From: Acanthamoeba sp. SK_2022b
Lineage: Eukaryota; Discosea; Longamoebia; Acanthamoebidae
Reading direction: 5' to 3'
Length of the DNA stretch: 64,000 bases
Assembly (NCBI GenBank): GCA_027943245.1
Contig: JANDJZ010000160.1
Span: 23,032 to 87,031, forward strand
The notes beneath the pieces were generated by a model. That model saw only the letters and a program-made list of their open reading frames with translations, was not told where the DNA came from and searched no databases. Positions within the stretch are counted from its first letter, which is position 1; each line of letters begins with the position of its first letter. The translations under genes were made by a program, and so were the position numbers. Below, one piece after another: positions 53,630-64,000 of this stretch.

Positions 53630-56600
53630 TTAACACGTCACCCCAAATAGTGCGCTAGCTCCTCCCTGCTTTCCGGGATGCGAACTTGCAGGCGTGAGGC
53701 GATGAAACCTGAGAGCGTCCTGGACGTCCTGGCGGACCAGAGCGCATCGCACCTGTTGCCATCGCGAAGGAGCGGGGAAGCGTGAGTGGGGCCCCCTTAC
53801 AACAGCATGACATGAAGAGAAGAGGAGGGCACACCTGACAAAGGAGCGCAAGATGTCCTTTCTCGCCTCGGTCAGCGGCACGGGGCGCACGCCAATCGTG
53901 CCGCCGCCCGCGGCACCCGCCAATCGCCAGGGTATCGTGGGCTCGTCGTTGAAGCACACGTCAACAATCTCCGTGGCCATTGACACGGCTCGGGCCGCTG
54001 CGGTGTGGTCAGTTCAGTCCAGTGAGCTAGCTGAAGCCGGGCGGTCGGTGGCGGATAAAGGTGAGGTGAGAAGAGGTGGGCGAGATGAGTGAAGGTCGTA
54101 CGGGTCAGGTCGGGCTGCTCCTCCAACGCGGCCAAGAGCAGCGGGGCGAGCTCGGCAAAAACACGCGGCCCGAAGAGCAGCTGGAGGTAGGCCCGCCCGA
54201 TGTCTTGCCGGTACGGGTTGGCCAGCTGTGTGTCGTCGAGGACAGGCGGACGCGCGAGGCTGGCGAGCAGCGCCAGCTTGACGCTCGGCAGCCAGGAGCT
54301 CAGCTCCAGCCCGCCTTCTTCGGGCCCTTGCACTTGGTCTGCAAACTTGCCAGCTGTTCCACAGTCGCATGTGCGTGAGTGCCGCGAGCGTCATGTGATG
54401 ACGAGTCGGGGAGGGAGTGGATACAGCAGATATCGAGGTCATCGCCAACGACGCCCCGAGCACGTAGGATGAGCCTGCACATGCTCTGAGCTGCGCACAT
54501 CTGCAGCATGCGAACGTCATCGATGGACCAATCAGATTCATTCAGATCGGTTGTGGAGTACCTGAAGCTGGCGATAGTACGGATCGTCGGCCGCGCAGAC
54601 CATGGCCTTGTGGCTGACCAGCGCGCGCAGCTCCTCTGGGAGCCTGTCCACGCCGGCAGCTGCAGCGCCGCAGCTCCGGCGGGCGGCCACAGCCGCCGCA
54701 TCGCGCAGGGACATCACGTGTCCTATGTCTCCCCCCGCGCGCGCAAGGAGTTGAAACTGATGAGCACAAGTCAACCGCAAGGAGGGAGAAAGGGCAGACA
54801 GCAAAGCGGTACCGGGGCGCGGAGGCAGGAGCGAGGCCAGCGTATCGACAAGGCGCCTCACCGGCTCGCCGTCGAGGGAGACCAGTAGGGAGAGGGCCGA
54901 GAGCGCTTTCCCGCGCAGGGCGGCGTCGGCGCTGGTGTTGTGGAACAGCGCCTCGATGTGTGGCATCGTCAGCGACCGTTGGCCCCGATATATCTGGGTC
55001 GGCAACACCACCATCAGAGCGGTCACATGGCTCCAGCAAAGCAACACAACGAGAATACCGAAATGAGGGTGAGAGCCCGAATGCGCGTCGAGACGGCTTC
55101 GTCGTCGTCGTACATGAGTTCGAGATAGTCGCGCATGTAGCGCCCCTGCAGGCGACCACACACACCAAGAGAGAGAGAGAGTTTCAGCAACTGGTTGGTG
55201 CTGCATCGACACGTGTGCGTGCAAAGGAGGATGCGGCGGCCCATACGACTTCATCGTAGTGCGAGGGCGTCTCGTCGGAGTGAGAGCCACTCGTCGGCGG
55301 ATCGAAGCCGACCACTTGGAACGTTTGGAGGTCATGTCCTGCGCAACTGATGAGGAAATTCACGACGTATTCCTTATCGGTCACTCGCTTGTAGCCCAGG
55401 AGAGAGGCCACCCACTTTATGAGGCGCTTCGCATCGTGCGGGCCTGCGACGATTACAGGTGGTGGACGGGTCACAAGTGGTCAGGGTGGCATGCCCACGC
55501 TTGGCGGCAAAGTAAAGAAAAGAGGGAGGGGGGTGCCTACTGCGCCACGCGATGGGTTCCAGATGTGTGGCCGCATTCATTTCGGCGAGCTTGAATCGCG
55601 AGGCCAAGAGTCGCACGAGCTGGGAGCAATTCCCCTCGTTCCCGACCCATTCTTCGTCATCGAGTCCCGTCAAGTCGGGCATCCTGATCACGAAACACAA
55701 GAGCGTCAAAACGCTAATGAGATGCAACCGCATAGATTCATGCATTCACGATGGGGTTCTCTCGCCTACCATTTGCCAGAAGACCAGCCAGCAGGCAGGG
55801 GCGCATCAAAAAAGCGCTGCAGGTCTGCTCGCGTGGTGAAGAGCCACTTGTTGTCCCATTCGGTGAGCTTGTTCGGTGACTCGACTCGGTTGGATTCTTG
55901 CCTCCTAATACACGCACGCACACAACACGCGACAGGTGATCAGAGAAAATAATGTAAAAAATAAAATAAATAATAATAATAATAATAATAATTGGATAAT
56001 AATGAGTGAGGTTGGAGCGACATACTCCATCCAGTGCCATAGATTGTTGAATCTCGGCTCCAGTGCCAGCTGGCGCAACACTCGGCTTGCGTTCGGACAG
56101 TCCCTCTCCAGCTCTTGCAGCACTGTACCTTCCTCGAAGGGACCGGGAAACAGGAGTTCCATCAGGCAGGGCATCACGTGGCCGCTATGTTGCCGGTCCA
56201 CGGGTGACGACATAACAAACGTGGGTGAGTGTGGTGAGTGCCGGCAATGTGTATGGGAGAGTCGCGTTGTTGTACAAGGCAAGGTCGTCAGTGGCCAGGC
56301 CCAGCTGATCGAGCAAGAAGGGAATGAGGGATTGCTTGGCTCGATCGGATTTCATGGTAGTGAGCTGCGTGTGGAACACCTGACCAATCGCATAGAACCA
56401 GTACGTTAGTGTTGTGTGATTGACCACTTGTTGACAATACTGGGTCACCTGGCAGAACGGTTGGCGTTTGAGGCCGGCGGGCCAGGCCACCGTGACGAAC
56501 TCGAGTTGGGTGTGGCTCTGTAAGGCGGTGGCGGGCAGAACCTGGTCCAGCTGATGGCGCAGGTTGGCCCAGGCGGCGCTGTCCAGGCCAAGTATCTCTG

Positions 56601-57861
56601 ACATGTAGAATATGGAGCGTTGATCGCCGGGGATCGAAAACAGCGAATCGCCGCCTGTCGGGTGCGTGGGTAAGCAAAAGAGCGCCCCGAAGTAAGGGCG
56701 AGTAGGTCGGTGCAGGGAGCCAAGAGTTAGTTGCCTTCAAACGCTCGCCAGGCAGAGGACAGTTCGGCGTCGTGAGCCAGCGCTTGGGCGGCATGGTCCA
56801 GGGCAACTTCAGGCAGGTCGGGGCTCAGTCGTACGAGGGAGACCCAGGCCAATGCCGCCCGTGTGAGCAACCCAAACCCCTCCACTGCCGCAGGAAGACG
56901 GCATGTGCAACACACGGTCAACGTGGAGCGCCACTGTGAGACTTACTTGGCCGACTTGGCGGAGCTGATCTACGCACCACCATTCCACAGGCTGAGCAAC
57001 AGCGTGCGAGCCACCTCCACGCTGACGATCCGGCCCAGCATACGGCCAACCGCCAGGATGGCGCATGCGCGGAGCTTGTCGCCGGTAGGCCGAGGCTTGA
57101 CCATGTGCTCCGCGATGAAGTCCATCGTCTCCTTGAAGCTGGGGCCATCGACGCGGCTGCCTGCCAGGTATTCAAGCAGCGACACCTTGAGCGCGTCCGG
57201 CGTCTTCTCGCTCACCTACACGGCCAGATCACGTGTGGGCAGCCAATCGAACGAACAACAGAACACTGGCGTACGAGGACGGCAAGTATGCGGGGTATCC
57301 ACTGATCGTAGGAGGGCTGCGACAGCTGGACCTGGCCCAGCAGGCGAACAAGCCTCAACTGCGCCTCTTGTTGACCTTCGGAAGAGGAGGCTGTGGTGTT
57401 TCCCAATTCGCGTGCATCAGCCTTAAGCGGAGGAAGGTTAGGCTTGCACGATCTCGAAGCAGATGAGAGGAGAAGGAGACCTGACGCAGGAGAGCGCCGA
57501 GAACGAGCCGCCACAGCTGCTCGCTGACCTCGGAATGCAGCAAGTTGGTGAAGAGGAGGAGAGCAAAGGCCTCATCCCGCTTGCCCTTGCCAGCCTCCAC
57601 CAGCTGCTTCACCCAGCCTGCGACATAGGGCCGGGCAGAGTGGTTTCACTGAGCGAACAGTGATCCCGACGCAATGTCCAAGGCAAGGCGAGACAGGCAT
57701 ACCTCGCAGCTGGGTACACACCTGGCGATAAGTGAATTGGGTCAGCTTTCAAAGACAGGGAGCGAGGGTGTGGGCGGGAGAGGAGGAAGGCGGTGCACCC
57801 CAAGCTCGGCCGTGTCTTCGTCGGGGTAGAGGCCCAGCATCGCTTGTTCATTTCGGAGCAT
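53630..57861 (-). CDS. Large HEAT-like alpha-solenoid protein
   Basis: No named family recognised. The start at 57861 encodes MLRNEQAMLGLYPDEDTAELG and splices in frame to VCTQLRG, then WVKQLVEAGKGKRDEAFALL. Helical exons follow: TPDALKVSLLEYLAG, DKLRACAILAVGRMLGRIVS, DLPEVALDHAAQALAHDAEL, LDSAAWANLRHQLDQVLP, SDRAKQSLIPFLLDQLGL, CPNASRVLRQLALEPRF, LVRLLASRFKLAEM, DDDEAVSTRIRALTLISV, GKALSALSLLVSLDGEPVRR, RLPEELRALVSHKAMV and LPSVKLALLASLARPP. These are stacked amphipathic helices of HEAT/ARM type. The last exon ends RLTPASSHPGKQGGASALFG with a stop at 53630. At least fifteen introns. The LPEEL-x-ALV/I-x-H/K segment also occurs in the gene at 740-3400, so the two may be paralogues. Exon limits are by eye. 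Confidence 0.6.
55969..55992. repeat. (AAT)n short repeat, intronic
   Basis: About seven AAT units inside an intron of the HEAT-like gene. Confidence 0.8.
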
Positions 57862-57988
57862 TAGTTGCGAGCCGAGGGAGCTCAGCAGCTTTGTGTGAGC
57901 AGAGCAACAACCCTTTGTGCTTTGTGCCCGACACCCTGGTGCGTAGTTGTCTTTTTAACTACCGCCGATGAAAATGAATATGATTATG

Positions 57989-58011
57989 GAAAAAAAAAAA
58001 AAAAAAAAAAA
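57989..58011. repeat. Poly-A run
   Basis: A 20+ base A-run in the divergent gap between the HEAT-like gene and the SDR gene. It may act as a nucleosome-depleting promoter element; that is an inference. Confidence 0.7.
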
Positions 58012-58133
58012 CAGAAAACCAAAAATGAAAACAAACTCTTGCGTAAGACTTGCGCAGAGCAACGCAAGGCCAACAAAGCACAGCGTGGGGAGGGCGGAGA
58101 ACTCTGCGGCGAAACATAGAAGTAGAGTACAAC

Positions 58134-59178
58134 ATGAAGAAGACTGCACTTGTGACCGGCGCATCGCGTGGGATCGGTTTGCAGCTTGTACGCCACCAAA
58201 CTTGGAGTGTGCACCGCACCACCTGTTAACTGTTGGGGGCAGGTGCGGGAGCTGCTGAACGAGGGCTACGGCGTGGTGGCCACATGCAGGTCGCCCGCCA
58301 CAGCGAGCGGCTTGAACGACCTGCTGAACGAGCAGGAGGCAGGTAACCCAAGCATCGGACGGCTATTGGGGGTGGTACAGCTGGACGTGTGCGACGAGCA
58401 GAGCGTGACGGCGGCGCTGGCCATGGTTAAGGGCAGACTGGGCCTCTCGTCTCTGGACCTGCTCATCAATAACGCTGGCGTGGCGACGGCCAAGCACCCC
58501 GATGAGGCCGTGCTGGAGGCCACCGCGGATGACATGAAGATGGTCTTCGCCACCAACGTGGTCGGCCCCATGCTTGTGACTCAGACCTTCTATCCACTCC
58601 TCGTGGCCTCATCTGGATTGTCTACACCAGCCCTGCCCAAGGTCGTCAACGTGTCCTCGCGCATGGGTTCCATTTCGCTCTACGAAGGTGGTGCCCAGCA
58701 CAGCTGTACGCTCGAGGTTGCTCTGCCCCCACTCACACAGACGACACACAATACAGACATCTCAAGAGGGGGAGCCACGTCGGCATCGTACAGGGTGAGC
58801 AAGGCAGCGCTCAACATGCTCACCAAGTGTTTTGCCGTGGAGCACGGCGACGAGTGCATCCACATCGCCATCCATCCCGGTGCGCATCCACACTGAGAGT
58901 GGCTGGCCATGCGTATCACTGATGCTTGGCACTTGCGATCCGCAGGTTGGGTGCAGACAGAACTGGGCAGCTCCAAGGGAAGAACGCCTCCGGTGACTCC
59001 CGAGCAGGTGCGATCAACTGATCAATGCAACGCAATGCAGTGGCGTGGCAATATTGCCTAACCTTTGTTCCCGCTCTGCCAACAGAGTGCCAAGGGCATC
59101 GTTGGTGTCGTGCAAGGGCTGACAAAGAGTGACAATGGCTCGTTCTTCAACTTCGATGGGCAAAAGCTCAGCTGGTGA
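58134..59178 (+). CDS. Short-chain dehydrogenase/reductase, C-factor/sniffer-like
   Basis: NAD(P)-dependent Rossmann oxidoreductase. Exon 1 (58134-58187) encodes KKTALVTGASRGIGLQL with the TGxxxGIG cofactor motif. Exon 2 from 58243 gives VRELLNEGYGVVATCRSP, where Arg after Cys suggests NADP preference. Next are VVQLDVCDEQS, LLINNAGVA (NNAG), VFATNVVGPMLVTQ, VVNVSSRMGSIS (catalytic Ser) and SYRVSKAALNMLTK, with the catalytic YxxxK. The end is IAIHPGWVQTELGSS and GKIxxxDGxxLxW-like FNFDGQKLSW, a C-terminus typical of the CsgA/sniffer-type SDRs. Four to five short introns. Substrate unknown; carbonyl reduction is the usual role. It shares a roughly 270 bp divergent promoter, with the A-run, with the HEAT-like gene. 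Confidence 0.9.
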
Positions 59179-59230
59179 TTGCAGGACAACATTTCTAGCC
59201 AACATCCTTATCAGCATGATTCACACGAAG

Positions 59231-59303
59231 GCGCCATGGCGCAGTCGGCACCGCGCTCCCCTAGTAAGGGAGAGATCATGGGTTCGATTCCCATTGGCGC
59301 CAT
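59231..59303 (+). tRNA. tRNA-Thr (anticodon AGT)
   Basis: The 73-base cloverleaf folds fully: acceptor GGCGCCA/TGGCGCC, D stem GCG/CGC, anticodon stem CTCCC/GGGAG around loop CTAGTAA (anticodon AGT), T arm ATGGG-TTCGATT-CCCAT, discriminator A. No intron; CCA is not encoded. The B-box GGTTCGATTCC is intact. Confidence 0.95.
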
Positions 59304-59383
59304 TCACATCTTTTGCCTGTCAAGGACAAGGGGGCGTACTGGTTGACCTGTCCCATGTGTCTTATTTCGACCACTGCAGAGCA

Positions 59384-59456
59384 GGCCGGTTAGCTTAGTT
59401 GGTAGAGCGTGGTGCTAATAACGCCAAGGTCGTGGGTTCGATCCCCACACTGGCCA
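59384..59456 (+). tRNA. tRNA-Ile (anticodon AAT)
   Basis: The 73-base cloverleaf: acceptor GGCCGGT/ACTGGCC, D arm GCTTAGTTGGTAGAGC, anticodon stem TGGTG/CGCCA (one wobble pair) around loop CTAATAA (anticodon AAT, wobble A read as inosine), T arm GTGGG-TTCGATC-CCCAC, discriminator A. No intron. A T-run about 35 bases downstream could terminate Pol III. Confidence 0.95.
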
Positions 59457-59894
59457 GCTGCTCTTTTGTAACTCCACACGTCCAAAGCTGAGACTTTTTT
59501 TAGACGAAAAGACCACATGCAGACTTGTGTTTGCCAGTGTTATGGGAGTTCAACTTGAAACACTCCCTTGGGATCCCACCAGCTTGTGGAGGCAAGTGTC
59601 CTACTTCCTTGTGGGATCATCACTTTTGAGATTGAGGAGGAGGTATGACAGGTGACACAAGGGCAGCACCCAGGGTTTTTTAACTGTTATTAGTGATTGG
59701 CCAAGATTTTCGGGGCAAGAAAGAGTTTGAATTGAACTGGCGATGCTTTTCGTCCACTTCCCTTCCTGTTTGTATCTGTGGGATCGTATCCTGCTCATCC
59801 CCGTGGCCCAGCTCTCGGGTTGTAAACGGGCCCAGGGCCAGGAGGAAGGGGACCACGCGACACGAACAGTTCAGGTCCAACAACACAACGCAAG
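59457..59894. other. Spacer downstream of tRNA genes, partly CpG-poor
   Basis: The first part (about 59500-59720) is low in CpG and T/G-rich, like the two islands but much shorter. The second part (59740-59894) is CpG-containing leader of the Rho-like gene. No protein-like reading and no further tRNA were seen. Confidence 0.4.
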
Positions 59895-61279
59895 ATGGAT
59901 TTTATGCGAAGTATGGTGAAGGAGTTCGAAGCACTTACAGACAGCGCGGTACACGTACGTGCTGCCCATCCCAAGTTGCTCAGACTTGTGGATTGATTGA
60001 TTGAATCTCTTCGCCAATTTCGCAGGCGACGCGTCAGGGCGTTGAAGGTGTAGCACAAGCTGGCAAAGAGACGGTCGAAGGTACTCCCCGCACCAGTTGT
60101 TGGCAATTTATTTATTTTTTTTAATTTTATTTTGTCTTAATGATTTAATTTGGATGGCCAATATTATTCAGGAATATCACAACTGGCCAACAGCGCGTTT
60201 GGCGAGGCGACGGCGGCGCTCGAGACTGTCAGCAACATGGGCGAGGCCACGCTGTCCCTCATCTCTAACACCATGCGACCGGCAAAGCGGCGATTCCACC
60301 CGCTCAAGCCCAACATCATGCGATGCGCCTGCGTAGGCGACTCTGGTGCGTGCTGAGATAGAGCGCCACATGACTGCCTATACCGTGCCCGAGTGGCCCG
60401 CTTGGGTGTGACACTGACCACCTTTCGTGCGGAGCAGGAGTGGGCAAGTCGACCCTGCTGGCCACGTTGCGAGAGGGACGCTACCCGGCCGGCCTCGCCC
60501 TGCCGTCCACGATCTACGATTGGCTCTACTTCAACTACTGCCTTAGCTCCAAGTCGCTCCTGCTCGAGCACCTCCAGCAATTCAAAGAACGAAAAGACGA
60601 GGCGAAGTCGACGGCGCCAGCGACGGACACGACAGAAAAGAACGAAGACGAAGGGCCGGTGAAGCAGGCGGCGGAGGCGTTGGAGACGGCGCAGGTGGAG
60701 TCCAAGGAGCGGAGGGAGATCGTGATCGAGTTTCTGGACACGGCCGGCGAGTACGAGGGCTTCCGCCACCTGCGACCGTGGCACTACAAGGACGTCGACG
60801 TCTTCATCATCGCGTTCGACATCACCAACCGCGAGTCGTTCGCCAACGTCATCCGCTACTGGACCGAGGAGATCAAGACCTGGACTCCTACGTGCACCAA
60901 GATCCTCGTCGGCACCAAGGTGGACATCGCCGATGAAGAGGAGACAGAGGCCGAGATGGAGGTGGAGACGAGAGGTGGTGACTGCTGCGCAGCCGAGGCA
61001 ATGATTGCCATGGCGGCGGCAGCGGCTGTGGGCCAGGACAGGAGGCGAACAGTGCGACGGAAGGTGAGCAAGGAGGAGGCCGAGCAGTTGGCCAAACGGA
61101 TCGACGCGGTGACGTATGTGGAGATCTCGTCGGTGACGCAGCTCAACCTCTCGTGCCTCCTGGACCTCTGCGTGGCGCAGGTGTTCGAGGACGAGGAGGA
61201 AGCCGACGATACGCCGTCCGCGGTGGAGACTATCATCACCGAACTCAGCCGCACTGACGGTGACAAGGCCAACAGCTAG
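59895..61279 (+). CDS. Rho-like GTPase with N-terminal extension and two insertions
   Basis: The start at 59895 (MDFMRSMVKEFEALTDSA) and two short exons give an amphipathic extension of about 80 residues (ATRQGVEGVAQAGKETVEG, LANSAFGEATAALETVSNMG) before PNIMRCACVGDSGVGKSTLL, a perfect P-loop split by an intron. The effector-like region is LPSTIYDWLYFNY (Thr as in Rho PT-V/I-F/Y). About 60 residues of Lys/Glu-rich insertion follow. Switch II is IEFLDTAGEYEGFRHLRPWHY, Rho-like (RLRPLSY) but with Glu (codon 60749-60751) instead of the catalytic Gln. VDVFIIAFDITNRESF, ILVGTKVDIAD (TKxD, Rho type), a second insertion of about 45 residues (AAEAMIAMAAAAAVG), and YVEISSVTQLNLS (SSVTQ in place of SAK-x-Q) follow. 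No CAAX box at the C-terminus (GDKANS), so prenylation is unlikely. Possibly a slow- or non-hydrolysing switch. Confidence 0.82.
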
Positions 61280-61799
61280 CTCCTGGGCTGTTCCTTCAAA
61301 TGACTGTTTTTCAATCTGGTGTCACATTCTGGTGCGCCCACACCCCACTGGGTGTGGGGGAGGTTGTCGGCGACTTTCTTGCCTCGCGCCATTTCAACCA
61401 AGAATGTCCGGAATGCAGGCGTTAGCATCTACCAATGGGCAAAAGAGTTTGAGCACAAAGCCGCCCTTTCGCGAAATGCTGGGAATGACAGGTTGTACAG
61501 CGCGTGTGTGTGTTGCTCAACCACCGCAGACCCAGCATACATCACCCCTTTCTCACTCATTCGCAGGACATCGATTTAGCTTTTGGCTGCAACGTTCACC
61601 CATGGTACCTCCTCACTGCGCTTAGTCTCTGTGCCGCACATGCGTCTTGTTGGCGCGCCACTCCTTCATTTTTTTTTCTTTTTAATTTTTTTCTAAAAAT
61701 CAACCTTACCTTTGCTACACATGGGGAAAGTTATCCTCACACGCTTGTTGGTGTTTCCTTTATAAATTTAAACCGAATAAATATTGAATATCTCTTTTC
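61280..61799. other. Region holding possible first exon(s) of the EF-hand/TM gene
   Basis: An ATG at 61404 opens MSGMQALASTNGQKSLS up to a possible GT donor at 61492, but its phase does not match the next credible exon (from 61802). AT-rich DNA at 61670-61795 looks intronic or promoter-like. The 5' end is therefore unresolved. Confidence 0.35.
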
Positions 61800-61801
61800 A
61801 G

Positions 61802-63318
61802 GGTAATAGTGGTAGTGGCCTGCAGCTGCCGGCGCACGTTACCAGCCAAGACTTGGCCCAAGTGTGGGTTCGAGCCCCTCCCCCACTCCCCTCTCGCGCA
61901 GCCACCAAGCTCGTTGCCAACCCTGTTGAACGTCGCACGGCGCGCAGGACCGGTACGACAAGCACAAGCGGGGCGAGCTCAGCTACAACAAGGCCCACAG
62001 GTTCATGAAGGACCTGGCCCATGTGGCCGGCTTGAAGTACGACAAGGCGGAAGCCGACCGCCTCATCAGAGCTGTCGACATCTCCACCGACGTCGACGCC
62101 ACCAGCGGCAGCGATAGCGCCGTTCTAGATTACGCCGAGCCCCGTAGCAGCCCACGCAAGCACGCTGCTTCAAACGAGGTCGTGCGGGTCGACTTCGAGC
62201 GCTTCCGCCGGCTCTTCCTGGCCGTGCTCGAGAAGGAGCGAGAGAGCCAGCACCAGAGCCATCACCACCGCCTCCTGGGCACGCACAAGCGCCTCAATGG
62301 AGCCAAGAACAACAACAAGGCGGGCGGACCCACACCCGGCGTTCATAGGCAGCTGTCGTCTTCGCTCCAGGAGGTCCAGCGCCGCATGCACGCCGCCACG
62401 GCCGGCAGCGGCGACGTGTCGACACATACGCCAGCCAGGTGGCAAGCTATCGGTGAAGAGAGTGACGACGACAGCGACGACGAGAAACACAAAGACGAAG
62501 GAAAGGAAAAAAGAAGGAAGTGGAATGAGTGGCAGGTGGACCACTACAACAAGGCGGCGACGATAGGGGCGACAGCGGGCGCGTCGATCGCCGAAGCCAT
62601 GAAGCGCGACCGCAAGCGGCGCGAGACGATGCTCGGCACGCAGCGACGAAAGGCGGCCGTCCCTGCCGACGTGGCGTCAATCGCGATCACCGCCAAGGCG
62701 GACGAAGCCCATTACCGCACGTGGGACCACCTATCGCCAGTTGATAAGGAGGAGCGCACGGGCTTCGACTACGTCGATCGAATGGCCGCCTCGGGGACCG
62801 TCGAAACGCGACAACGAAGAGTGTCGACGGAAACTGAACCTGTACCGCAAGCCGAAGCCCACGATGGCGATGACGAGAGCCATGCTGTGAAGCAGGAGAA
62901 AGAGAGAAGCGAAGAGGAGCAGCACAAGAATGTCGCCGACACGGCGAGCAAGAACGAAAGCGAAGAGGGAAAGAATGAAGACTACGCGGTGAGAGTAAAG
63001 AGCGAAGACGACAGCCAACAGAATGTGAAAGAGTGGGAAGAGGGAGACGAGAAGGGCGATACCAAGCCGAACGAGGCCACAGCAGATAGCGCGCGCGAGG
63101 CTACCTTGGCCGAAGAAAAGGAGAGCGAACGCGACACGACGACGATCAAGGCCCTCCAAACAACTGAACACACAGAGCCACCGCCGCCCAGCCCACGCTC
63201 GCCTCCGCGACGAGTCGACGAGGTCTCTTCAACGTCGCTGAGACAGCGTCTGCCCAGCTCGGGCTCCCCACGAAAAGCTGAACCTGTCGACGAACCAGAG
63301 GTGTGCCCCGTCAGTCTG

Positions 63319-63374
<56 letters not shown>

Positions 63375-64000
63375 TGCCTATTGTGTCTGACTCGAGGGAT
63401 ATACAGCCGGAGGCGGACCTGGGCAAGGGCAGCCTCGTGGCGGTGGCGCTGTTGCTCATTCACTTGGCCTCGCCCCTCGCCCACCGCCATTTCCTCGCGT
63501 GGGTTATCGCGCTCGGCGTGCTGGTGGCCTGGCTCCTATTGGCGCGTGCCATCCGCGTGCTCTACCTCCGCCACGCGCTCCAGCAACGCCGCGAGCACGC
63601 CCTGATTGCCATGTCATCATCGCCGGGAAGCGGCCCCGTCGCCACCGACGGCGGCGCTCATCAGTTCGTGGACCATCTCCTCCTCGGCCTTCACCGAACG
63701 GTGATCGTGCCTTGGCTCAGCCCGCGGGCGAGCGTGTTTGCCTACGGCGCGGCGTGCTTCGCGCTGGCCAGCTTCAGCTCGGCCCACGACCCGTCGCTCA
63801 CGGCCCTGTTCGGGCTCGCGCTGCCGTCGGTCATCATCGGCTGCTGCCGGTGGAAGCACGACGTCCCCGCCGCCGACCCGTTCAACCTCCTCTCCTTCGC
63901 CGATGGCGCCACTGTGTTCGGCATCATCACCGGTACCACCTGCGCGCGTCTGTGCTCGTTTCTGCGTGCGAGCGTGCTCACACAACGCGGCAATGCTCGG
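61802..64000 (+). CDS. EF-hand-like, acidic, multi-TM protein (runs off right edge)
   Basis: Exons: 61802-61861 (GNSGSGLQLPAHVTSQDLAQ), 61948-63300 and 63407-63932, with GT-AG borders in frame. The first junction gives TSQDLAQDRYDKHKRGELSYNKA, an EF-hand-like loop (D-x-Y-D-K-x-K-x-G-x-L) whose Lys residues make calcium binding doubtful. A second weak loop follows (VDISTDVDATSGSD). About 350 residues of charged, disordered sequence come next, with Lys/Arg- and Glu/Asp-rich blocks. After a (TG)n intron, the C-terminal part has at least four hydrophobic helices (LVAVALLLIHLASPLAH, FLAWVIALGVLVAWLLLA, SVFAYGAACFALASF, LTALFGLALPSVIIGCC). The 3' end lies beyond 64000 and the 5' end is unresolved. 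Family not recognised; a membrane-anchored regulator is plausible. Confidence 0.6.
63320..63373. repeat. (TG)n microsatellite, intronic
   Basis: About 26 TG units between the exon ending AEPVDEPE and the first TM exon of the right-most gene. Confidence 0.9.

Larger units (their letters stand above)
50860..53630. other. CpG-depleted, decayed mobile-element island 2
   Basis: The same compositional signature as island 1: from 51301 to 51735 there is not a single CG dinucleotide despite roughly 48% GC, whereas flanking genes have 5-10 per 60 bases. It includes a recognisable but frameshifted DDE transposase (51061-51950, +), unassigned DNA at 51950-52850, and minus-strand coding-like fragments at 53495-53232 and 53205-52894. 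The right edge coincides with the last codons of the minus-strand HEAT-like gene; the left edge begins after the beta-lactamase-like start. Confidence 0.75.

Noticed and set aside
54538..55335. 265-codon minus-strand frame as one exon
   Set aside because: Only segments of it are protein-like; short GT-AG introns interrupt it within the HEAT-like gene.
61404..61491. MSGMQALAS... as first exon of the right-most gene
   Set aside because: Its end is in phase 1 while the next credible exon begins in phase 0, so the join fails.

Overview
The window is nuclear DNA of a gene-dense, GC-rich unicellular eukaryote, most likely Acanthamoeba (A. castellanii group). The grounds are: nearly every gene is cut by several short GT-AG introns, intergenic gaps are only 50-400 bp, coding DNA is very rich in CpG, introns and spacers carry long CA/TG tracts, and one gene encodes a PstS-like/kinase/cyclase/kinase receptor of a type I associate with Acanthamoeba. 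The assignment is an inference; no database was searched.

Layout, left to right. 1-527 (-) S1/P1-type nuclease, running off the left edge. 740-~3400 (+) HEAT-like solenoid protein. ~3490-7800 a CpG-depleted, stop-riddled island holding a decayed SET domain, a duplicated segment and other dead coding fragments. ~8138-12309 (+) a WD40-like, low-complexity nuclear-type protein behind two perfect E2F sites. 12457-13853 (-) secreted papain-type cysteine protease. 14237-15557 (+) UBE2Q-family E2. 15639-16033 (+) small secreted Cys-rich protein. 16267-17589 (-) gamma-glutamylcyclotransferase-like protein. 17966-22751 (+) Ras-like domain fused to a RapGAP domain. 22839-24769 (-) GT7 beta-1,4-galactosyltransferase-like type II membrane protein. 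25019-27221 (+) SSF1/Peter Pan Brix protein of 60S assembly. 27380-~29760 (-) C2-like plus long disordered region. 30579-33915 (+) PH/zinc-ribbon/coiled-coil/LIM adaptor. 34244-36823 (+) secreted PLC-like phosphodiesterase. 37008-40728 (+) secreted DUF5054/GH38-like protein. 41017-47511 (+) receptor with two PstS-like domains, a TM segment, kinase, cyclase-like domain and second kinase-like domain. 47693-49640 (+) SRP54. 49691-50824 (-) intronless beta-lactamase-like hydrolase. ~50860-53630 a second CpG-depleted island with a dead PIF/Harbinger-like DDE transposase. 53630-57861 (-) large HEAT-like protein. 58134-59178 (+) short-chain dehydrogenase. tRNA-Thr(AGT) and tRNA-Ile(AAT) at 59.2-59.5 kb. 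59895-61279 (+) Rho-like GTPase with large insertions. ~61800-64000 (+) EF-hand/acidic/multi-TM protein running off the right edge.

The genes do not form one pathway. Recurring themes are signalling (Ras-RapGAP fusion, Rho-like GTPase, receptor kinase-cyclase, PH-LIM adaptor, C2 and EF-hand proteins) and the secretory route (SRP54, galactosyltransferase, protease, nuclease, phosphodiesterase, DUF5054 protein). Neighbours are often divergent pairs sharing 200-400 bp of promoter, or convergent pairs with 50-230 bp between stop codons.

The strongest leads are the degraded catalytic residues in the cyclase and second kinase domain of the receptor, the degenerate GTPase motifs in the Ras-RapGAP fusion, and the two CpG-depleted islands, which look like methylation- or RIP-type mutational graveyards of mobile DNA. 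Each island begins exactly where a HEAT-like gene ends.
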